Source: Nissolia schottii (taxonomy: Eukaryota > Streptophyta > Magnoliopsida > Fabales > Fabaceae). From it: DNA of 64,000 nucleotides. The translations under genes were made by a program, and so were the position numbers. The notes under the pieces are model-generated. The model was given only the letters and a program-made list of their open reading frames with translations. It had not been told where the DNA came from and did not search any database. Shown piece after piece: positions 22,502 to 35,784 of the stretch. The stretch is from contig QANU01055553.1 in assembly GCA_003254905.1 (NCBI GenBank), positions 294,482 to 358,481 of the forward strand, written 5' to 3'. Position 1 is the first letter of the stretch, and each line of letters begins with the position of its first letter.

Positions 22502-23930
22502 TGACACACCAAAATGTCGTAATTTTAGTGTGTAATCAAATAATAATTTATAACATTACGTAAACCCTAAAAATACAGTAAAGAGGACTAACTTAGGTTG
22601 TCTTTCAAGGAATTACAAACAATTCAATTGTGTATTATTTAAATAAAATAAATGGGGGGTTGAATGGTTATCACAAATAAAATAAAATAAAATATACAAA
22701 AGAAAAGGAAAGTATCATGCACACAGTTCTTCATAGATTAATGATTAATTATCATTGATCCCAAAATCAATGTTCATAAAATAAGTTGTTTATTAGCTGA
22801 AGATCTCAAACTAACACGTAATGCACCTAAGAGATCACGATCCTATTCTCCTAGGAATTAACTAGTACAAGCTTTAATAACCAAGATCTCGATCTTAAGA
22901 ACCTATACTAATTTTATAACAAATTGCACAACATAATCTAATCATATTAATCCCTAATTCCCTTTATTGTCTTGGATAATTCTAATTATTCAATTTGAAT
23001 TACAAATCCTAATTTAATAAATCCTACTATCGTCAAGATTCATTAATTTAGAATTATTTCCAACTAATAGCATGCAATCGCTATGTTATCAATTGGAAAA
23101 GAAGGATGGAGAATCATGAATCACACATTAAGCATATGAACCTCAATTTAATCCTAATCCTAGAATTACCGCATGCAAGGTTTTAAAAAAAATAATCATC
23201 CATGAATGGAGGATGCAAACTCATAAATTAAGTAAAGAAGAAGAGAGTAGAGAATAAACAAAGAATTAAAATATAACCTGAGTAAAATTGAATAGAAAGT
23301 TACGTGTCAATTCAAGAACAAGAGAAAAGGACCCCACGTGTCAATATGGATGCTCCAAAACCTTGAACCTAATGAACGGAAAAGCTAAAGCACTATTACT
23401 AGTAATAACCTAAAGTGCAAAAAAATAATGGGAAAAGTACAAAAAATAAAAGTGGAGACAAGTAATGAGAAGGTTATCTATTTATAGCGAATGAGTTTAA
23501 AGTGGGTGAAAAATCTGCACTTCTGACGTTGCAGTTGGTAAAACAACAATAACTTTGGTTACAGATATCTGATTGAGGCGATTCAAATCTTTGATTAAAG
23601 TTAAGAGAAAGCTCTACAAGATTATATTTGCAGCCAAATCGAGATTCAACTCTATCTCAATATAAAATCTGTGAAAAATTTTGCGTTAAAACATCCTCAA
23701 CAAATCTTAGACCAAATCTTTCCGGGTTTGTATTCAAATTTGTATTTTATGATCCAAATTTTCTCTTCAAATCTCTTCTTCAATTTTATCAAATCTTCTT
23801 TTAATCTCCTTGAAATCTTTATTGATTCTCTAGACTACTTATTTTTTTGCTTTTAAAATTAAAAAAAAAAAAAGAAACAAAAAAATCTACAAATTGATTC
23901 CGAAGATAAAAAATGGTGTCTTACGTTACA
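22502..23930 (-). mobile_element. Probable Gypsy LTR, minus orientation
   Basis: On the minus strand the block starts TGTAACGTAAGACACC (at 23930) and ends GGTGTGTCA (at 22502), immediately followed by the leader motif described for the neighbouring fragment. TG...CA termini and a length of 1.4 kb fit an LTR. No partner LTR and no target duplication were found. Confidence 0.4.
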
Positions 23931-25480
23931 TTTTTTTTAATTTCTCACAAAAGAAAATAATGTGAAAAATATAACAATTAGGCATCCAAACCGAATATTT
24001 TTAGGCTACAATACTCAATTTTGAAATAATAAAATAAAAAGAGCATATATACAAATTAAGCCTAGAAGCTCCTTTTTAGAAAATGCTCCTCAAGTAATAA
24101 CAAAGAACTTATATGAAATGATTGAAAAAACAATTTGATATATTTCACAAAGGTTTTTGGCTTAGGAGTTGTATGAAATTCGTGCATATGATGTCCTATT
24201 TATGGCCAAGAGGGATGACCTCAATTGAGGTAAAGATATCACAAAAGATTAATCAGAATTTGTAATTTTTTATTTCAACGGACCATGATGAATCGATTCA
24301 TGTGTAAATTAAATCAATTCAATTCAATTTTAATTTTAATTATTTAAATCTCATACCGTCATGAATTGATTCATTAAAAATGAATTTCTTATTAATTTTA
24401 AATCATATTCCTAATGAATCGATTTACTCTATGATTAAATCAATTCAATCAGTTCCAAACAAAGGTTTTCACACACAAATCTTTTTCAAAAATCTTTTCA
24501 AAACCATTTTCTTAAAAACATGTTAATAAAACCATGCACATGCACACACACACACTAAACTTTTCTATCAAAAAGCTTTTCCCAATCATTCTAGAAAACT
24601 AGTATTACTAAGAGGATAAACGATAAAATAAAACTTGTAAGCATCCTCTTGGTCTCCAAAACTTTTTGTGTTGTATTCAACCTTTTGTTGTTTTCATCAA
24701 AACATATGGATTAGCTTGAGTCCATGAATACAAATCTCTCCCTTTTTTCTGATAACAAATTACAAATCAAAGAGATAGATGAAGAAGATATTAAAAAAGA
24801 TTAGTGCACTACTATCTTCCTGCAACACAAGTGTTAGTCTACTCCCCCTAAAATATATGCATATTGTGTAATGGGAATAGTAAGAGAATAGGTGAAGAGT
24901 CAAACTCAACTTGTTGACCATATTAAAAGATATGATTCTTAGCCAATTGATTTCATTTTAGGTTTGAAAATATTTTATATCTCTATTTGTGTTATAAAAT
25001 AGATTCACTACTCTTTTAGATGGATATCAATTGTAAAATATCTCTCAACCTCAAAAATATGATTAGAGAAATATTCTTAAATCAAATCATTTTTTTGTGA
25101 TTACAAAAAAAAAATTTGAAAAGTTAGTGAAATTTAAAAAATTTTAAAAAGGTCTTCTCTTAGATATTTCAAGTTGAATCACTATCAAATATTTAGTGAT
25201 CTAAAAAATTCTCAATATCTAATTGTATTCTCTAATGGTCTTTATCTTTCTTTGCATCTCAATATAATTGAGATCCCCCCTTTGACATCACTCAAAAAGG
25301 TTAATTTGGAGCATAAAATAAAATTGATGCACGAGTTATAGGCAATAATAATAAAAATACCATGTATTCACGCATAAGCACTTGGAGAAGATATATACTA
25401 ATCAAAATATAAATTTAATTTGACATTCTCAATTTTGACACGCTTTGACTGACCGTATTGTGGGACGGTGTGATTAATGT
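23931..25480. repeat. AT-rich intergenic DNA with LTR-like fragments
   Basis: No gene is seen. Positions 24270-24450 carry ATGAATYGATT / AATCAATTCAATT motifs, and 24640-24860 carry a CTCCCTTTTTTCTGATAAC block and ACTCCCCCTAAA, both resembling legume LTR-retrotransposon ends. Termini could not be set. Confidence 0.35.
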
Positions 25481-25537
25481 TCGATTAGGCCCTCCCAACA
25501 CCTTTTTTAGGGTGTTGTTATTTGGTGGTCCATCACA

Positions 25538-25686
25538 CACATCATGAGATTCACACTCACATCACGCAGTCATATCATATGAGATACCATATTCTCACAT
25601 GATATGAGTGTAGGTCCCATGTTTCTCACACATATCATAGAACTCACTCCCACATCATATGATGTAAGTGTGAGTCTCATGATGTG
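25538..25686. repeat. Inverted repeat / MITE-like element (26 bp arms)
   Basis: The arm CACATCATGAGATTCACACT at 25538 pairs with 25661-25686, whose reverse complement begins CACATCATGAGACTCACACT (2 mismatches in 26). The interior has further CATATCATATGAG / CTCACATGATATGAG palindromes. It resembles the element at 26798-26942 in vocabulary. Confidence 0.55.
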
Positions 25687-25689
25687 TAT

Positions 25690-26797
25690 AAGAAACCAAA
25701 CATTATGTCTATATCATGCTTAGTATCCAAAAAGCATTTTTATTTTTATTTTTTGTATATAAATCACATACCATATTCTTGGAGATAGGATAAATTTAGC
25801 ATACCGAAGTGTAGCTTATTTAAAGTTAATGAGAAACAATTTTGTTACTAATTAATGCGAAGCCTGGCAAATTTGGTAGAAAAAGTTGTTTAACCCAAAG
25901 ATATATATCACATAAAGCATACCAACCAACACGTAGATAAATTAGGAGGGGTAATTTAACCATAAGTTTCGAACAAAAGGGAGAACTTGGTTGTTTAAGA
26001 GCTTCTATCTATCTTAAACAAAATTATCTCTACTAAGAAGATATTTGTGGTTTAGAAAAAAACAAAAAACATAAAGCATGTGAATGCACCGACAAGCACA
26101 TACAATAATGTAAATACACCCGAGTTAAAACTTTGAAGCTTTCCACTTAACATTTGTGAGTCTCACTTCTAACCTAGAATTTTCTAAACATGCAATAATG
26201 TAAATATGTAATTGGTGGGTCGAAGACAAAAGAGAGAATAATAGAGTCATATATGTATAATGAGGTTTGGCACATGCTAGGCACGCATCACGCATGCATT
26301 ATCTAGTGGAAAATCCTTTTATGATTAGCCATGATCCATTAATTTTTTTCCTCTCTGTTAACGAAGAACAAATTATAATTCTAATTCTAATGCTAATATA
26401 TTGGCAATAACTATAGCATGAATGCTTGTAGATGAAGTCTCTTCTATCTTTAACCAACCAACCTAAGGAAAAAGGGCTATCAAAGGCAAAGTGAACAACA
26501 CTATAATACAAGAGAAAGTGAAACGAGAAGGGCCTTCTTTGTGTGGTCCATGGAATGGGGCGCAAAATGTAAAACAAAACATTGGAAAAGCAGAAAGATA
26601 ACCTCCGCAATGATTCAAATTTTGGGATCCAACGTTAGAAAATTGGATGAAACATTGACTTTTGGCTCTTATTCTTTTTCAAAATAGAATATTTGGTGTT
26701 ATATATGTTTCTGCCTTAATTCTTCTGGTGAAGCTATGTGAACCATTATCATGTGTGTTTTTAACATAATAGATTAAGCAAAAATTCTATTTTCATA
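25690..26797. other. Intergenic DNA, nothing recognised
   Basis: AT-rich. The 103-residue minus frame at 26299-26610 has no recognisable domain, start context or neighbouring exon. Confidence 0.4.
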
Positions 26798-26942
26798 CTA
26801 AAACTGGTGTGAAACACCAAAACACCAATTTATGGGGTTCACATGGTGTTCACATCATGGGGTTCATATCACATGACATAAGTGTGAATCCTATAATGTA
26901 TGTGAGTTGGTGTTTTGATGTTTCACATCACCTTAGTGTTAG
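26798..26942. mobile_element. Small MITE with GGTG-TGTGAAACA inverted termini
   Basis: The left end (GGTGTGAAACACCAAAACAC) matches the reverse complement of the right end (GGTGATGTGAAACATCAAAA) over about 26 bp with one 3-base gap region. The inner part repeats GGTTCACATGGTGTTCACATC motifs. The target duplication is not clear. Confidence 0.6.
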
Positions 26943-28283
26943 AATAGTACAACTCTAGATTAAGGGGGTAAAAGAAAAGAAGAAAAAAAAGGGAAAATGT
27001 ATGAGATAGGTAAGATACACTCATATCAAGGGGGAGATGTTGGTTGTCTCAAAGAATTGGGATTCAAAAATCATTTCTCATACATGTGTCTTGGGTGTCT
27101 ATGGTTGCTGCTGGTACTACAGACAAAATATAGACAAAGATACAAGGACAAAAACTTTTAATATTTTTTGTACTATGCTAAAGTTGGGATAAAGGTGACA
27201 CAATTTTTTTACCTGAGGGTACACAAAATTAGGTCTTAGAGGGATAAAAATTTTCTTTGTCTCTATCATCATGTCTTTATCCCTTTATCTTATCTCTGTT
27301 ACCAAATGCAACGTGAGTTTACATATTAACAGTCCCCTAAATTAATAACATTCTTCTCCACTTGCCAACTTTTCGAATAGAGGGATGTTTATGTCATATA
27401 AACTATAAAAAATGAATGTGATTAAATTTGAAATCCTCTTAAACATCCTCTAATAAATAAAGTAAAATGTGAGTAAATATGAAATCCTCTTAAACATCCT
27501 CTAATAAATAAAGTAAGAATTTATTACTTTTTAATATTTTAAAACATTGATGGCCTACACTTTTACTTCATTCATGCAGTGTTTCGTTGAAGGAAAAGTT
27601 GGGGTGGAAAGAAAATAGTGAAAAAGTGGATAAAAATATCCCTATCCCTTGTTTGGATAAGAGAAAAAATGGGAGAAAAGAAAGAATTATTGTGAGACAC
27701 AGTTTAAATTGAGAGATCCAAGATCCTTCATCTCAACATAATTCTTTATTTTCTCTCAATTTCAGGCTGAAGATTAATGAAACAGGCCTGGCCTGGCTTG
27801 ACCTGGCCTGTTCCCACCCCTAGGTTTGGACAATGCGCTCCAAAAGGACCCAGATCTAGCCACTACAATGAGGTAGAAGGGGAGAAGAGAAAAGCACCGA
27901 AAAAATTCGTCATCGATAAGCAGCACCTAAGAAATGGGAAGGAGAAGGGGAAGAATAGTTGAAAAAGGAGAAGTAAAGAATGATTAGGGCTCACTACCAC
28001 CTTAAGAAGATTGATGTCAGGGACCCTTAGGGTTTGTGAAAAGACAAGCTTAGAGAGAAGGAAGAAGGAAGACAAGCGAGAATGACTTGTTTAGCCACAT
28101 GTAATTATATCATGTAGATAATATATAAAAAAATTACTATTACCAAACAAAATGTTAAGGACATATAAGTTATTTGTAAAATTACATTTTCTTTCCTATC
28201 TTTTCTTCTCACTTTTTTACCTAACCAAATAATAGAAGAGGACACTATTTTCTCTCTATTTTTTTCTCTTAATTTTTTTTTAT
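26943..28283. other. Intergenic DNA with a short tandem repeat
   Basis: No gene is supported. A 51 bp-period tandem duplication lies at 27430-27516 (unit containing GAAATCCTCTTAAACATCCT). Short open frames at 27777-28075 overlap on opposite strands and show no domain. Confidence 0.45.
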
Positions 28284-28501
28284 ATTTTTGTTCACTTTTA
28301 TAACATTTTTACACATTCAGAAACATATATAACATTTATATGTTATTACCAGCATTATTTTGTATAATGTAAATGATTATAGCAATTGGTATTCTAAGAT
28401 TATAAGTAGTATAGATTAGCTGGTACAGATGATTCAAAAAAATACAATACATTTGCACATATTCAGATACTCTGATTTATGTTTTTGTTCTCTTTCTAAC
28501 A

Positions 28502-28907
28502 TGGTATTAGAGCATTTGTATCTTGCTCTATTTCGTCTTTTGAGAACACCACATGTTCTCATCTTTGTCTTCCTTCAAGTCCATTACTTCCACCACCAAT
28601 CCTCTCTTCACTAACTCCTCTATTGATCTTTTTCCTAGTGATATCAATGCAGGTCCTTCTCCTGAGCCCACAGTCCCTTGTAATGTCTCAACCGCTCTCG
28701 ATGACCCTACTCTAGATGTAGCTCCTACACCTGTTCCTCATGTATATCCTGATTGACCAACCAGAGTAAGAAATCCATCTTGATTACCATTTTTTTTCCT
28801 ACTATGTTTCACTTACATGAACCACAGTCCTACAAAGAAGCCTCCATAGATCCTCATTGGCAACTTCCTACGCAAGAAGAGTTACAAAGCCTTATAACAT
28901 ACTCACA
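28502..28907 (+). pseudogene. Copia polyprotein remnant, 5' part
   Basis: The frame from 28553 is a serine/proline/threonine-rich linker. Around 28816-28890 it becomes the start of a Copia reverse transcriptase (EPQSYKEASIDPHWQLPTQE). The gag-protease-integrase part is missing. The hAT element interrupts it here. Confidence 0.7.
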
Positions 28908-28915
28908 CTTGGGTT

Positions 28916-30038
28916 TAGGGGTGAACACGGGTCGTACCCAACCCGCCGACCCGTCAAATCCGACCCAATCCGACCCGGGCGGGTCGGGTTTGGCGGGTCG
29001 GCGGGTCAGCGGGTCAGACCCGACTAATCTGTCTTATTATACGGGTCGAGTCTCGGGTTCAAACTTTTAAACCCGACCCGACCCGCCGACCCGCCTACCC
29101 GCCTAACTTACATTATATACTATAATATTATTATTATTATTATACCCTGATACCCATATCCTCTCCCTCCCTCATCCCATATCCTTTCCTCTTCCTGTCC
29201 AAACACAAACACGCAACACGCATACGCTGCACGCCTCACGCCGCCCTCCGCCCTCCACCTCCTCACCTTCCTCATCGCCCTCCGCAGCCTCATCCTCTCC
29301 CTCTTAAGCCTCCTCGGTTTCCTTCTCTCCTTATCCTCATCTCTCAGATCCCAAATCCCAAATCAACAAATCCCTAACTCTTAGATCTCATCACCCAAAT
29401 CAACACAGCCTTCTCGGGCCAGTAATCCACGCTTGCGGAGGTTCTTCGGTTGAAGCGGAGGGATCAACTTCACGCAGAGGGTGCACGCGGCGGCGTCAAA
29501 GTCGAAGTCGCGACACGTTCAACACAGCACAGGAGAAGTCGCGGCCTGAAGCGGAGGGATCGACGGCGACGCACAGCACAGCACAGCAGAAATCGCGGAG
29601 GTTCTCCGGCTGAAGCGGAGGGATCGAAGTTGATTATGGTTTTGTTGAAAGCTGTGGCTTTTGTTCTGTGTATTGGATTAAATTTGGGATTAGTAAGTTG
29701 GGGTTTTTATATTTTATATTATGCTGCTGCTGCTGGTTTTTTTTTTGTTTGTTTTTGGTTTTGATTTAGTGACAGAGGGAATCAAGAAATGAACGGAATG
29801 TAATGAGTCTGCGGTTTGGTTGTGTTTTGGTCTGGTTGTTTTTCCTCTCTTGTTTATCTTCTATGAAGGCGGGTCACCCGCCGACCCGCCAAATCCGATC
29901 CGACCCAGGCGGGTGACGGGTTTGGCGGGTACCCATTTTTTCAAAGCGAATTTTACCCGACCCGACCCACCCGTTATTTGGCGGGTCGAGTCGGTGACAT
30001 GGGCGGGTCCTACCCGACCCGACCCATGTTCACCCCTA
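28916..30038. mobile_element. Non-autonomous hAT element nested in the Copia element
   Basis: The inverted termini are TAGGGGTGAACACGGGTCG on the left and, reverse-complemented, TAGGGGTGAACATGGGTCGG on the right. They are flanked by an exact 8 bp target duplication CTTGGGTT (28908-28915 and 30039-30046), the hAT signature. The subterminal 130-150 bp at both ends are packed with GGGTCGGG / CCCGACCC repeats, typical of transposase-binding regions. The interior has no recognisable transposase; its frame at 29450-29764 ends in one hydrophobic segment and is of doubtful meaning. Confidence 0.93.
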
Positions 30039-30046
30039 CTTGGGTT

Positions 30047-31422
30047 TTAGTTGATCCTTCTTCAGATAATACACTTGTTGGATGTAAATGGGTGTAAGTG
30101 ATATAAAGTTCGCTTGGTTGCGAAGGGTTTTGCTCAAAAGTATGACATTGATTATGATAAGACTTCTCATGTTGCTCGCATCAACTCTTTCCATGCACTT
30201 CTTGCTATTATAGCTACTTAGAAGTGGACTATTAGTCAAATGGATGTGAAGAATACTTTCCTCAATGGTGACTTGAAAGAAGAAGTCTATATGAGGCCTC
30301 CCCAGGGTTACACTTGCCCGACAAACAAGGTTTGTCTTTTTCGTAAGGCCTTGTATGGTCTTAAGCAAGCTTCTCGAGCATGATTTGCCAAAGTTTAATT
30401 CTATTGTCACCCAACTTGGGTTCTCATCAAGTCCACATGATTCTGCTCTCTTCATTTATCGAACTGATCAAGGATTTGTGTTACTATTACTTTATGTTGA
30501 TGACATGATAATTATTGGAGATGACACCTCAAGCATTACCGATCTCAAAGCATCCTTGAGCCACCATTTTGAAATGAAGGATCTTGGATCTCTTAGCTAT
30601 TTTTTGGGTGTTTAAGTTCTTTTCTCTATAGATAGTATTTGTTTATCTCAAGACAAATGTACATTTAATCTTATTTATTGGGCTATTCTTACAAATAACC
30701 GCTCAAAATTCACTCCTCTTTAGCCTAATGTTCGTTTCAAAACTATAGATGGTATCGTGCTTGATAATCCTACTTTGTACAAATAGTTGGTTGGGAACCT
30801 AATTTATCTATCTGTTGCTCATCCTGATATTTCCTACGTTGTTCACTTAGTCAATCAATTTACGACAACACCACGATCTACTCATTATGTTGCCATTCTC
30901 TGTATTCTTCGCTATGTCAAGGGAACATTGTTTCATGGGCTTCACCTCTCCACTCATTCTTTCTTGATCCTCCGAGCTTACTTTGATGCTGATTAGGGTG
31001 GCAATCCCACTAATTGTCGTTCTGCCACTGACTATTGTATCTTTCTTGGTAACTCTCTTATCTCATGGCACAACAAGAAACATACTTTGACTGCTTGCTC
31101 CACTACTGAAGCTGAGTATCGAGCTCTTGTAGAAAGCATTTCTGAGCTCCTTTGGATACACTGGCTTCTTGATGACTTGAGCATCTCCCGATCTTCTCCC
31201 GCCAATCTTTATTGTGATAGTTGAAGTGCTATTCAGATTGTTCATAATGATTGTCACTTTATCTGCCAACACATTCTGCATGGTTCTTTTTAATTAATCT
31301 CCTTTGAGGCTCTTGACTGACTTGTTGATTTGATCACTAAGGCTCATCATCTTGGTCGCTTCCATACTCTGGTTTCCAAACTAAAATTGGTTTTGTTAAC
31401 ACCTACTTGACTTTGAGGGGGA
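30047..31422 (+). pseudogene. Copia reverse transcriptase / RNase H remnant
   Basis: The frame continues directly from the pre-insertion sequence (WVLVDPSSDNTLVGCKWV). It then shows [53 protein letters not shown], the MKDLGSLSYFLGV motif, and RNase H pieces (LISWHNKKHTLTACSTTEAE). Stops interrupt it at about 30096, 30220, 30380, 30613 and 30786, among others. Confidence 0.85.
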
Positions 31423-31699
31423 TGTTATCGTTTATAACGTTTTTACACGTTTAGAAATGTATATAATGCTTATGTGTTATTTACCAACATTATTTTGTAT
31501 AGTATAACTGAATATAGCAATTAGTATTCTACGCCTATAAAGAGTATAAATTAGCTTAAAATGACCATTCAGAAAAATATAATACATTTGTACATATTCA
31601 AATATTGTGATCTATGTTTTTGTTCTCTTTCTAACAATTTTCATTTGATTTCCTCTCATTCTTTCTTTTCATCCAAACATAACATTAATAATTAAAAAG

Positions 31700-31795
31700 A
31701 TACTTTAAAAAATATTTTATAAGAGAACACATCATTATTCTTATTTTATTAAAAAATTAATAATATATTCTCTTACAAAATATTTTTTAAAGTAT
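31700..31795. repeat. Small foldback repeat (28 bp arms)
   Basis: ATACTTTAAAAAATATTTTA at 31700 pairs with the reverse complement of 31768-31795, with one mismatch in 28. The loop is about 40 bp. Confidence 0.7.
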
Positions 31796-32879
31796 ATTTT
31801 TCTTTCTCATCAAACACAAATCACATCGCAACACCCTAAGACTCTCAACAAAAGAAAAAGGAAATGAGAGGAGAGAATTACCCTTTTCTTCGGTGATCTA
31901 GTTGTCAACAAACAATCAATGAAATTAATCGAAATCAGTGCTACCAATAATTAAGCATGCCGATTCATCTTTAGTCAAAAGATTGTCAAAATCCATCGTG
32001 CCTTTATTTGTTTGTTCTTTAACTACTTAAGTCATAGTTTTAGTTATGAAATTATTAAACAAGAATTTAAACAAAGGGAATTTTTTACTATTGGTTTTGG
32101 AGAAAATTTCTCGCCCAAATTGATTTTAATCAACTTATTCATTCAACTCCACTAGTTTTAATTTAAATTTAAATGTTAATATTTCATCACATTTAAAATA
32201 AATTTTCTTCTAAATTAATTTCATTCAACTTATTTACCTAACCCTACTAATTTCGATTTAAATTTAAACGTTCTATCAAATCTAAAATAAATATCACTCA
32301 AATCGTAGTAGTTCTCTCCTATTAACACTCTTAGTCATCCAACCATAGTCATCTCAGTAACTTACTATTCTCTTCTCATATTTTTTATTTTACCCTTTTT
32401 TTTTACTTGCCTTCGATTATTTTGTTGAGTTTTTTTTTATTCTAACTTTTTATTCTCATTTTTTTTTATTACTTTTAGCTTCTAAATAAAATCATTGTAG
32501 TTCCTTTAATTTTTTTGTTAAGTGATTTTTTTCTTTTAACTATAATTAATTTATACCTTTCTTTTATTAATTTGTATGAAATTAAGATCAAATAAATTAT
32601 AAATAATTTCTGTGCATAATATAAGTACTAAACTATTGAGGAAAATTACTCAACTACTATATTTTTTCGTCAGTGACCAACCGTGACCCTCCCTCTCTTC
32701 CTTTATTTGGGTCCGAGAATAGCAATGACAACGTCTGAAGTACTCCAAGGCCTTCCTTCTAAGTTGTTCAGTCTCCACTGAACACAAACGCCGCTTGCAT
32801 TGAAGGCAAGCATTTAACATAAGCCTCTCCATATTCTTTTGAACGCTTATTATTAATTCATTCACTCACCAAATTAAGT

Positions 32880-33593
32880 CCACAAGAAACCTTGATTCTC
32901 CTTCGGTTTCTGGTCCAGGTTCCACTTCCATAGCCTCAACATCAAACACAGCTTCAGTTTTTTGCTCGATCTCCACTTCATCCCCAGGTAATTTCTTTTT
33001 CTTCTTTCTTTGCTCAACCTTCTCATTAATTTTTTCCGATGCTGATCATGTTCCTTGCATTATGCATGATTCCATTTTTTTTTATAACAAATGGTTTAGG
33101 TGAGTTTAACACCGGTCATCCCACTGGGATAGGAAATGAGAATCAAACTCATGTCAGTGTAAACTACAAATTTTTTTTTTATCAATTACGTCAATTATCT
33201 TTAGCAACATAATTCCAGTATAATTCTATGCATATTATCATGCTAGATTGCTACTGATAGCTTAGGTGTTTACCGACTGCAAATTTCTTTTTTATTTTTT
33301 TCATTTTATTTGGTTTTTGGATATCATAAGAAATGTCTTTGAATTATTTGTTTTTACTAATTATCTCTAATGCAAAGGAAATTAAGTATCCAATTTCAAT
33401 TCCTTCGGTTATCAGAGAAATTAAGATGCCGCAGGAGGGCTTCCCAAAGCCGGCTTTCACTTCACCTTCCAAGAGAGGATTGAAGGGTTTGGTTCCAATT
33501 CACAATGAGGCTAATTCAAACGCTGCCACAGAGGAGAGTTTCAACGATAATGAATTGGCTCAAAGGAAAGCAGAGGAAGCGGGTATGCACTAG
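32880..33593 (+). CDS. Possible small split gene or gene fragment, unknown product
   Basis: A serine/threonine/proline-rich open stretch (about 32890-32985, NLDSPSVSGPGSTSIAST...) ends at a good donor (CCCCAG|GTAATT). A second open stretch from about 33376 to the stop at 33593 follows an AG (AATGCAAAG|GAAATT) and encodes IREIKMPQEGFPKPAFTSPS and a charged tail (NDNELAQRKAEEAGMH). Codon-like composition rises over both stretches against an AT-rich background. I recognise no family, cannot find a start codon, and cannot exclude a decayed transposon gene. Confidence 0.2.
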
Positions 33594-35745
33594 TAATAAT
33601 GTGGTGATTATATATGCGATTCTTGTTTTCATGTTCGTATGTCTGTAGTTAAGATTATAAGAAAATTGAAGGCTTGGCTGCAAGTGTATGACATCTTTTC
33701 TGATGATTAGTATATTGAACTGGAGTTTGATTCGTGTCCTATGGCAAAAGCGGTTAAGCCATTGTCGATAAAAATATATTTAGAGAAGGAGATGAAGAAA
33801 AAAAAAAATAAAAACCCTCAAACTTGTTCATATTTTAAAATAATTTTTAATTTCTTTATTTTAAAAAATGGGCGACACTAAAATTATGTATCTACTATCT
33901 CCCTCTTTTTGTCATTTTTGTCTCAAAACATAAACTAAACACCATTTACTAATATAAGTTTATTCAGTGTCATAAATGAAAGTTTAGATTGAATTGGGAA
34001 AAACTGATTGGAAGGAGGAACAGAACAGAGTCTCCACATTTCTGGAGATCAAATAATAATTTTCTTACAAAAATGGTTGGCTACTCATGCTATTCTTCTT
34101 GGCGGTGTGGTTCCTCCTCCATAAAAGTGATATAATTCTGTCACAAAGTAAATAAGTGGGAGAAGATGCTTGAGTTGATCCCGTCGAAAAGGAAAAAAAA
34201 ATCATTTGGTTCTTTTAAAGTAATTTATTTGTTTCTTACTTTTTTTTTTTGTTTACTTTTCTTTTGGTCAACCAAATCATTACTTGGACCCCTTTATTTA
34301 ACAAAAGCAGAAAAAGTAAAGGAAGGGGGAAAAAAAGGTAATACTTTGGTTTTACTAATTTAACATACTGTTCCTGGAAACTTTAAAAAATAAATTTGCA
34401 TCAAAAGATTGTTTAGCAAAAGCATGATAATTATCATAAAGGTTAATTAAGTCTTCCGCAAACTCATCCAACTTTTAAAGGGTTTCAAATTTCTATAATC
34501 AAAAGAAAAATAAAACTATATCACAAAAAATAATCATAGTATTTTAAATTAAATTAATTGATCATACTAATAATAAAATATAAATACTAGAGCAAGAAAA
34601 AAAAATCATGATGATGAATATAGCAGTAAGTGGGGAATGTGGTTGTGTAATAAAATTGGATAGCCCCCACTACTCAATTGTGGCGTGGGACTGTAGTCTT
34701 GTCTCCGAGGTTGTGATGGGTCCAAGTTTTTGTGATATCAAGTATCATAGCCGAAAGAATTCTCAACTATAATTTTTCAGCATAATCTTTGGCATTATCA
34801 ATTAAGACATTTCATCGAAGCTATAAGCACCATAATTTTGGTACCATCTCAAGTTCCACATTGCGGCAACTAATTATTGCTAGGTACACTACTTTTACTT
34901 TAATCCAATTTTTTTTGGGTAATCTTTAACTTTAATCCGTTCTGATTGAGATTGGAGCAGCATGATTAGAAGACAAAAGACCCTAATGTACCCTAATCAT
35001 TTCTTTCCCCTCTTTAACTAATGTCAACTTGTAATTGATGAAGAGAGATAAAACTAATTAGAATATAGATGCTGAATTTAATTTATTATAAAAATTAAAA
35101 CAAATAATGTGATCAACTCAATTTTTAAGATCAAGCTAGAATTGAAAATACCAACTAAATGTAAAAAATGCCAACTAAATTATCATTTTAAATATTACTT
35201 TATAATTATAATTGAATTTTGTATTGAATTTATTTAATTATTTTTATAATTTGAATCAAAATTTAAGTACTTCATCTATACATATCAATTATAATTTAGA
35301 AAGTCAACTAGGTTAGATAATCTAAATTTGAGGCACTTAAATTACTACTTTTTTTAGGGTTATTTTAGGAGATATTCGTATGTTCATTAAATGCATTTAA
35401 TACGTATTTCATAAGCATTATCAATTATTAATTTCTACTTTTTTTTTCCTATTTTTTGAATACCTTAAATTTAAATCATGTATTAAACGTAATTTATTAA
35501 CATCCAAGTATTTTATTTTTTATGCATAATCCATTCCCATTAGACTCTGGTATAATTTGACAAATAAAAAAAAAAATCTTACTTTTTTAATTTTATTTTT
35601 ATTGAATGGCAATATAATCGGTACAAGAATTTAACTCGGAAATGCAAAATAAGAAAATTGGTAGACATTAGCCAAATTAAATGCTCATTTCTGAAACGAA
35701 GCCGTACATAATGGGAAGAAGAAACATTTTCATCCTTTGCATTAG

Positions 35746-35784
<39 letters not shown>
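35746..35784. repeat. (CAT)13 microsatellite upstream of the kinesin
   Basis: Thirteen perfect CAT units, about 110 bp before the first in-frame kinesin ATG. On the minus strand it produces a spurious poly-methionine frame. Confidence 0.95.

Larger units (their letters stand above)
28289..31636 (+). mobile_element. Copia-type LTR retrotransposon, internally deleted, disrupted by a hAT element
   Basis: The 5' LTR is 28289-28501 and the 3' LTR 31423-31636 (213 and 214 bp, TG...CA, clearly diverged). The whole is flanked by an exact 5 bp target duplication ATTTT (28284-28288 and 31637-31641). The primer-binding site TGGTATTAGAGC follows the 5' LTR directly (initiator methionine tRNA type), and a polypurine tract TTGAGGGGGA precedes the 3' LTR. 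Gag, protease and integrase are absent. What remains is reverse transcriptase and RNase [48 protein letters not shown] and CSTTEAEYRAL, broken by several stops. It is a dead copy. Confidence 0.92.

Noticed and set aside
29450..29764. Protein gene inside the hAT element
   Set aside because: No transposase or known domain; the arginine-rich frame with a hydrophobic tail looks like chance in a GC-rich interior.
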